Shown piece by piece: positions 56,600-64,000 of a stretch of 64,000 nucleotides of DNA (positions are counted from its first letter, which is position 1; every line of letters starts with the position of its first letter). The stretch is taken from contig CM073557.1 of the NCBI GenBank assembly GCA_037074615.1, positions 12,044,501 through 12,108,500 of the forward strand. The letters are read 5' to 3'. The position numbers and the translations under genes were made by a program. The DNA is from Leucaena leucocephala (taxonomy: Eukaryota > Streptophyta > Magnoliopsida > Fabales > Fabaceae). Below the pieces are notes generated by a model, which made no database searches, was not told the DNA's origin, and was given only the letters and a program-made list of their open reading frames with translations.

Positions 56600-59500
56600 T
56601 GAAACATCCTACTTTTACCATTTTAGAGTACATATTCAAAAGCATATTTGATTAGCGGAAGCATTACATTAGCCCAAAAATTAAAATTTTAAAACTTACT
56701 TATCGGGTACTATTTACTTGGTGATTTATAGATTTACAGTCTAACTTTAAAAATTCATAACTAAATGTAGAAATATCGTATGGAGGTGATACAAATTTCT
56801 ATTTGATGCTATCTCATAACTCTTTAAGGAAAAAATATAAATTTGGATATTTATGTTGCCAATTAATACAGTTAAATCGTTACTTACCGTTCATATGGCA
56901 AATTATGGAATTTCCATATTCTATCTCTTAACATTAGAAATTTATTTCTCTTGATATACACATCCAAATGAGGCGTATTACATATTTAAAGATCTGGATG
57001 TGTACTATGTGCTCATAAAATTTTGTGGATTAGTTCATTCATTTGCTAAGTCAAACTAAAGCTACAACAAAACTGCTTTAGGACCTATGTTTTTACCATT
57101 TCAATTTCCTTTCTTTGACTTTCAATAATTATCTCAACATGCATAAACCATCTCTTTTGCCTTTCATGCATTCATATACATCACGAGGTTATGGCATAAT
57201 TCTTTCATACACTTTCTTTACATACAATAGATACTACATAACATTACATAAAAAGGCTAACATACATGTATGCGATCACTTGTCTACTCTTCCTCTTCCA
57301 TTCCTTAGCTCATGTACCACACATGATTCTTCCACCATGAATAACCTATCATTGTTGGTTATGGGAGGATGAGATTCTAAGAAATCTCAGTAGCTAACAT
57401 TACCACTTAAATATGCAAGATGGATGCTAATGCATGATATGTAATTTCATTAAACTTTCTTCAATTAGTTATATGCTATCATGCTATCTACTTTTGTAAA
57501 ACATCCTTACTTTTATACATCTTAGGAACCATTCAGTAGCATTTGGAACCACTTACAAGACTTTGGAAGTTCATTAGCTAAATCTGAATTTTTTATCTTT
57601 CTCGAGTTACTATTCATATGGCATTCTGTATTATACGATAAACTTCAAAAAAACATAATTAATTCTAGAAAAATTGAAATGAAGTGGTTCAAAAACATAC
57701 ACAAAGATAACATCTTAAAATTTAAGTGAAAAATAATTTCCAGATAAAATGATTAGCCAATTAATACAGTTTATTTGTCAAATATTACTATTTATTTGGT
57801 CAAAAATTATGAAAACAGATTCTAGTCCCTTACTTTGAAAAATTAGTTCTCTTTGTACAGATATAGAAATAAGGTATTCTTTATTTCAAAACAAAGTTTG
57901 ACATGTTAACTAAATGTCTATAAAATTTCATACATTTATCTCATCATCTACTATTTTGATTACATTATGATCATCCCTATTTGCATTGGTCAAATAGTAA
58001 CTTTACATATAACAATTCTTCACATAACATTTATATTATCCCATCCCTAGCTTCTCTTCATGCTTCGTCAATCCTCTTTCATCATTAAAAAACCTGTAGG
58101 ATTGGGATTACATGGAAGGGGATGAGATTTATGGGGAAATCTCAGTAGCAAATAGTACTAAACAATGCATGCATTAATGTAAATACTTGTGCTTATTTGT
58201 GAAAGTGTTAACATTGTGTACTGTGCATGTTTCCATGTAACATATGAAATACAATTGGCCAAACTAATCATAAAAATAGAGATTCATACATAAGCACATA
58301 TGCAACACCATTCAACAAAGTCATAGCACAATCAAGCATAACATTCAATGCATACAAGTTTAAGATAAATTTACTACCTTATATACTTGACTTTCTTTCA
58401 CTTTATCTTACCTCTTTCTTCTCACTTCTCTTAGATATGTTTGGAGCATACCAATCAATTCCTAATATTACATAATCATTCATCCATCACAATCTAACTT
58501 ATTTGAGCATTAAACTCACTTTAACTAACATAACTTCCTCTTGAACATTAAGATCATTTAACTATATTAACTTTCCTTAATCTTAACTAATGGACTTGGC
58601 CTTTGAATCAATTGATGTCTTGACTTTACCCTACACAATTTTATCTTTTGAATCCATTTATGAGCTTATAATCATGAAATTCTAGCTCCATCATGGCCTA
58701 CTGGACAGAACCAAAAACATGTACATAATTCCTTCAAAAATTGTCATTTTGATTATAATACTTCCCATACTTATTTCTCCACTTTATCCCACACAACTTT
58801 TCATTTTAAAACCATTGGAAGCATCAAAATCATGAAATTCCAATAACTGTTCATGCACATGAACAGTAATAGAGGAGAATTTCAAAAACTACAATGTTGA
58901 AATTTCAATGCTTTCAAAGTTGAAAACCTATCCAATCATACACAAAATCATTATATAAATTCAATGGAAACATTAGATAATTGAAATTCCATTTCCTTCC
59001 ATCATGAATAGTGCAAACCAAACTGGTTCAACTATGGGAAAGTTAAGATTAACTTGATTCAACCACCAATCAATTAACTAGCTTGTTTAAGCTTCAATCA
59101 TATATCTCTAACTTTAATTTCTTCTTTTCCCTTTCATCTAAGGTTTTTTGACAGCACAACACTTTAGAGAAAACTTAACTTTCCCCCATGAAAATACTAA
59201 GTTCAAGCTCCCAAATCAAAGAAAAATAAGCTAGGTAGATTGCTTACCTTTAATCTCTAGCTTGCTTAAACTTTGATACCTTGAATGTTCTTTGTCTTAG
59301 CTTGAGTTTTCATTTTGAAAGAGTTTCCCAAGGGTTCTTGTGCTCATGGTTTGCTTCAGATTTGAGGGGGTATTTATAGAAAAATCGCATGTAAAATCAA
59401 TCGCCAAGATTACTTTGTGCACTATTTGATCTAATGACTCACATTTAATCTTGGATTTAACTTTTTTAAAAAAGAGAATTATGACATCATCAAGGGACAA

Positions 59501-62500
59501 CTCATAGGGGTAGGTGGTTCCATTCCATCGGAGAGAAGCTTTTGAAAAAATTTTAGTCCAATTTGGTACTAACTCAGTCCGATTTCCCAAAAATCAGACT
59601 GTTTTATAAATATAATTTTTCCAAAATTACATAATATACTGTCTAACCTTAAATCTAGTATCTGAATTCTTACTACCATTGACATTCTTGGATTGGGCCA
59701 AAACTTAATTACAGATTCCTTGAAAATGACTAAAATGCCCTTGGTTTATTGTCTTGCCCTATATTAACCCTAAGGGCATAATTGTCATTTTACACCTCTT
59801 TACTTCTTATCAGGGCATATACTGACATTGACTAATTACTCCTATACTTTCCTAGACATTTTTGACATGTCCAAATGACCAAAATTCTCTTCGTTTAACT
59901 CTGGTTCAATGACAATACAGTGGCAAACCTTCAGTGGCATTTTCATAATTTTGTATTTTTCTCGGTCTTTATTAGCCCTAGGCCACATACTTATATGAAA
60001 ATATCATTGGGCCTATAAGGCACCATTTTGGGTCCTCTGTATGATCCACTGCTTTCATGGGCTCAATTTTTGAGAAATTCCACATAAACATATTTTATCG
60101 GGTGTTTTAATCTACTGTAAATTCCATAATAAATTCTACAAAACTCCTTTTTGAGCTCTGACAGTTTTAAAAATTCTTATATTAATTATAGGAATTTGCT
60201 GCCAAATTTATCTGATTTTGAGGTCCAGAGGATACTGTATTAATTTCCCTTTCTTCAAAAATTAATATAAATTTTTTGAGACCTCATATCAAAATTCAGT
60301 GTTGCGTCAAACTTATCAGAATAATTTTTTCTATTTATTGGAAAAATTTGGGACTAATCTGATTCTAGGAATTTTTAGGCCTTTTTCGGCTCAACTATCT
60401 CATAATTACCTTTTTCCCTTTGAACTTTTTATAAATTACATTTAAGTCTCACAACTTTTGAAAATTACACTCAAGGCCCTCAACTTTTCATAATTACACT
60501 TAATGGCCCAAAGCTTTTGTCTACTTTCATTTTCTACCATGAAACCTTTAAACTTTTTATTTTAGTTCCTCACTTCCTTCAAGACTCATCTAACCTTTAT
60601 TATTTCTTCTAATCATCGTCATAATCCTTTACAAATCTCTTTTCACTATCAGTATTATACAAATAGGGAAAAATTAGGATATGACATTTTGCATAAAAGT
60701 GCATGGCCATGGGAAACATGTTATTCATAACATATTCAACATCATTTATCATGTCACAACATCATTTATCATGTCACAACATCATTCAATAACCCTATAC
60801 ATGTCAACACATAAGCATACCCTATCGAGCATATAAAGAGGTAAGTCCACTACCTTGCACTTAAGCTTTTCTCTTGATCTTTTGCACTTGCTCCCTAGCT
60901 TTCCAACCATGAAGCCTTTTGGTAAATCACTTCCCAACATCTTCTTGGATGTTTCAAGGTCCTAAACACATTCATATTCATCAAGTAATTCATTAGGAAC
61001 ATGAACTCTAATAATGTTCAAGACTAACCTTGATAAACTCTTTATTAACATAAATTTCTCTAGTCATCACTGATTAACTTGGCCCTTGAACCAATTGATG
61101 TCTTGATTTTACCCTACATAATTTCTTCTTTTGAATACATTTATGAGCTTATAATCATGAAATTCTAGCTCCCATGAACTGTTTTGTACAAAATTGTATA
61201 ACACCCTCTTTTCTTTCAAAAAATCTCATTCTGATTCTAATGCTTCACATACTTGTTTCTACACTTTATACCACACAAATTTCATTTTAAAACCATTGGA
61301 AGCATCAAAATCATGAAATTCCAATCACTATTCATGCGAGTTAATAGTAATAGAGAAGAACTTCAAAAAACCACAACTTGGAATTCCAATGCTTCTAAGG
61401 TTTAAAGCCTATCCAATCTTACACAAAATCATCATATAAATTCAATGGAAGCATTAGATCATTGAAATTACACTTCATTCCATCATGAACAGTGCAAACC
61501 GAAATGGTTCAACCATTGGAAAGTCAAGAATATCAACTTGATTCAACAACCAATTACTTAGCTAGCTTTTTTAAGCTTCAATTACATATCTCTAACTCTA
61601 ATTTCTTCTTTCTCCTTTAATTTAATATTTTTGGACAGCAAAACACCTTAGAGAAAACTCAACTTTCTTCTATGAAAATCGTAAGTTCAAACTCCCAAAT
61701 CAAAGGAAAATAAGCTAGGATAGATTGCTTACATTTAATCTCTAGTTTACTTGAACTTTGGTACCTTGAATCTTCTTTGTCTTTGCTTGAGTTTTCATTT
61801 TTCAAGAGTTTCCCCAAGGGTTGTCATGCCATGGTTTGCTGCAGATTTGGTGGGGGTATTTATAAAAAATCTCATGAAAAATCAATGGCCAAGATCACGT
61901 TGTGCCCTATTTCGTATAATGGCTCATATTTGATCTTGGATTAGCTGGACCTAGAAGGCAATGAGATAAGATCAACCATGATATCTTAAAAGGACACCTC
62001 AATACCCATGTGACAAAATTACAAAGGGAGGAAGCATCTGGAAAAAATTCAGTACAATCTGGTACCGATTCAGTCCAATTTCCCAAAAATTAGACTGTTT
62101 TATGAATATAATTTTTCTAAGATTTCATATTATGCTTTATAACCTTAAATCTAGTATCCGGATTCTTCCTACCATTGAAACTCTTGTACTAGGTCAATAC
62201 TTAATTACATATCCCTTGGCAAATGATTGAAATGCCTTTGGTTCACTATCTGGCATTATATTAACCATAAGGGCATAATTGTCATTTTACACCTCTTTAC
62301 TTCTTATCAGGGCATATACTAGCTCTAACTGATCATCCCTGTACTTGCTTGAACATTTTTGACCTATTCAGCATGATGAAAATGCTCTCCATCCATATCT
62401 GGTACAATCTAGCTATATATGGATATTTTCGTAATTTCACACTTTTTCGGGGTTGCTCTGGACTCTAGCCTACTTAACTGTCTAACCACTTCACTGGGCC

Positions 62501-63237
62501 TCTAGGATGCCATTTTAGGCCTTGATATGGGTCTATCACCTTTATGGCACAAACCCCGAGAAACCTCTCCAGAAGGTATTTATCTGGTATTTTATTACAC
62601 CGTAAATTCTCTTAAAAATTCTACAGGATTCTTTTTCTGACTCTGTCAATTTTATAAATTGTCATATTAAATATAGGAATTGACTGTAAAGTTTTATCTG
62701 ATTCTAAGGTCTAAGAAATACTACAATAAGTTTTTCTAACTTCAAGAATTCATATAAATTAATTAGGACCTTAAATCAAAATTCTGTGTTGCGTTAAACT
62801 AATCAGAATAATTTTCTCTACTTAATGGTAAAATTTGAGACTAATATGATTCTGGGCATTTTTGGGCCTTTTTCAGCTCAACTTTCTCATAATTACATTT
62901 TTGCCCCTGAACTTTTGATAAATTACATTTAAGTCCCTTAACTTTTGGTAATTACAACTTTTGGCCCATCTTTTTTTCTCTACCTTTAGTTTTGGCCTTA
63001 AATCTTTTCTAAATTTTATTTAGGTCCTTAAACTTTTGAAACTTACACTTTAGGCCCTCAACTTTTTTTAATTACACTTAAAGACCTAAAGTTTATTTCT
63101 ACTTTCATTTTCCATCATAGAACTTTCCTTCATGACTCATCTAACCTTTATTATTTCTTTTGATCATCGTCATAATCCTTTCCAAACCTCTTTCCTCTGT
63201 CAGCATTATACAAATATGGAAAAAGTAGGATATGACA
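56600..63237 (-). mobile_element. Type B 3' LTR of a reverse element, split by a solo LTR
   Basis: Starts TGAAACATCC and ends GGATATGACA. Without the inner LTR it is about 3.44 kb. Minus-strand TATA 61857-61864, hairpin about 57371-57389, U3 repeats 62890-63120. A polypurine-tract complement follows on the right, so it is a 3' LTR whose element continues past the window. A short duplication 'catcatttatcatgtcacaa' is at about 60739-60780. ORFs of 85 and 60 codons within are not genes. Confidence 0.88.
57497..60686 (-). mobile_element. Type B solo LTR with perfect TTTTG duplication
   Basis: 3190 bp, starting TAAAACATCC (two changes from TGTAACATCC) and ending GGATATGACA, flanked by TTTTG at 57492-57496 and 60687-60691. 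The homologous uninterrupted site near 39620 in another LTR confirms the breakpoint. It has the same orientation as its host LTR. TATA 59371-59378, hairpin about 58122-58142. The 97-codon ORF at 59297 spans the TATA region and is not a gene. Confidence 0.9.
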
Positions 63238-64000
63238 TTTCTACCCCCTTAAAATAAATTTTGTCCTCAAAATTTAATTGGTATCTTAGTCAACAATCTT
63301 AGAGAGATATTCTTTTCTCACTTTATGACTAAGTATTGGGGTATCTCTCTCTTATCTTCTATCTCGACATCTTAGCGTAGTACTTTCCATGTCTGTAGAT
63401 CCTCATATCTTTGCTATGATTATTCTTTTTTTTTTCAGACTCAACTCAATCAAAGTTGAACTCTACTTTATTCGATTACTTGCTTACTTGCTATGCATAT
63501 ATTTGTATATGGACTTCTCACCATACTAGACTTGTGAGTAGTGTCCATTTCTTTCATCTCTTTAATACTGCTATATTATGGAGTTTCTGTTATATACTCA
63601 TTATACTTCTTAGTGAAATCACTTATTACTCATTTGAGTATCTAGCAGAATTCTCTAAACATCTGCAAAACTTCATCTCTCATTTTCGTACCATGGTACT
63701 TCTTTTCTTCTTATCATCTTTAATAACTCATCATAATACAGAGAGAGGACGTATGTCATTATTCTTTCTTTCTTTATTTTACTGCTGGGTAAAAGCACGT
63801 AGGAGCACATACTCTAACATGTATAATGCCTAGCTAACATGTTGCAGGACTACATACCTACCCATGAATACAAAGCTCTAACATCAGAGCTCAAGCAGTC
63901 CTTTTCTTAATATGCACAACTCTAACACTCAGAGCTTGCACAGCTCTATCTCATGGAGCTTGCACTACTATAACATTTAGAGCTTTAGCATATTTTACAA
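63238..64000 (-). mobile_element. Internal region (3' end) of a reverse element, cut by window edge
   Basis: Begins with a polypurine-tract complement ('tttctacccccttaaaataaa') and aligns with 42108-42880. It contains a hairpin array at 63874-63960 (AGCTCT/AGAGCT and AGCTC/GAGCT arms). The 125-codon ORF at 63456-63833 is hydrophobic and low-complexity, and I see no evidence that it is a gene. Confidence 0.8.

Noticed and set aside
63456..63833. 125-codon hydrophobic ORF
   Set aside because: Low-complexity T-rich sequence antisense to a non-coding LARD interior. The homologous stretch at 42330-42700 has no such frame.

Overview
This is AT-rich plant nuclear DNA, probably from a eudicot; the species cannot be told from the sequence. 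Nearly every stretch can be assigned to LTR retrotransposons, mostly one Ty3/gypsy-like superfamily and its non-autonomous derivatives, stacked inside each other in both orientations. No host gene, tRNA gene or CRISPR array was found. The evidence for a plant is LTRs of 1.7-3.4 kb with TGTCATATCC...GGATGTTACA ends, primer binding sites complementary to initiator-Met tRNA (TGGTATCAGAGC-like), a Ty1/copia LTR, a decayed piece of plant 25S rRNA, and heavy C-to-T/G-to-A decay typical of methylated plant repeats.

Two LTR types share both termini. Type A has a G-box about 260-300 bp upstream of a TATA box, followed by a GA-rich leader. Type B has a TATAAATACCCCCTCAT-like core.

Layout. 1-5580: a reverse LTR end, a forward non-coding internal fragment, a reverse composite LTR and an unassigned pyrimidine-rich stretch. 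5581-23030: a reverse LARD-like element (3' LTR, 3.8 kb non-coding internal region, 5' LTR). Its LTRs are invaded by a copia solo LTR (flanks GTACC/GTATC), a type B solo LTR (flanks CATGA) and a type A solo LTR (flanks TTCTT). 23031-32170: LTR fragments, an LTR with a 520-bp internal duplication, and a truncated reverse LARD. 32171-44976: the only recognisable coding element. It is a forward Ty3/gypsy element with an extra ORF upstream of gag, then gag, zinc knuckle, protease, RT, RNase H and the integrase zinc-binding domain. It is full of stops, split by a solo LTR (35024-38389), and split again with loss of sequence by a reverse element (38723-44170). 44977-52270: a tandem LTR-internal-LTR-internal' LARD array that cuts the integrase. 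52271-56599: a promoter-like fragment, an LTR carrying the 25S rRNA piece, a PBS and a leader ORF. 56600-64000: a reverse element with a solo LTR inside its 3' LTR; its body leaves the window.

The elements do not form a pathway. The non-coding LARDs keep PBS, polypurine tract, LTR ends and several families of short hairpins, so they were presumably mobilised by proteins of relatives such as the 32-45 kb element. The most interesting unexplained structures are these covarying hairpin arrays in the non-coding internal regions, a conserved hairpin in every adequately long LTR, and the unrecognised ORF upstream of gag.
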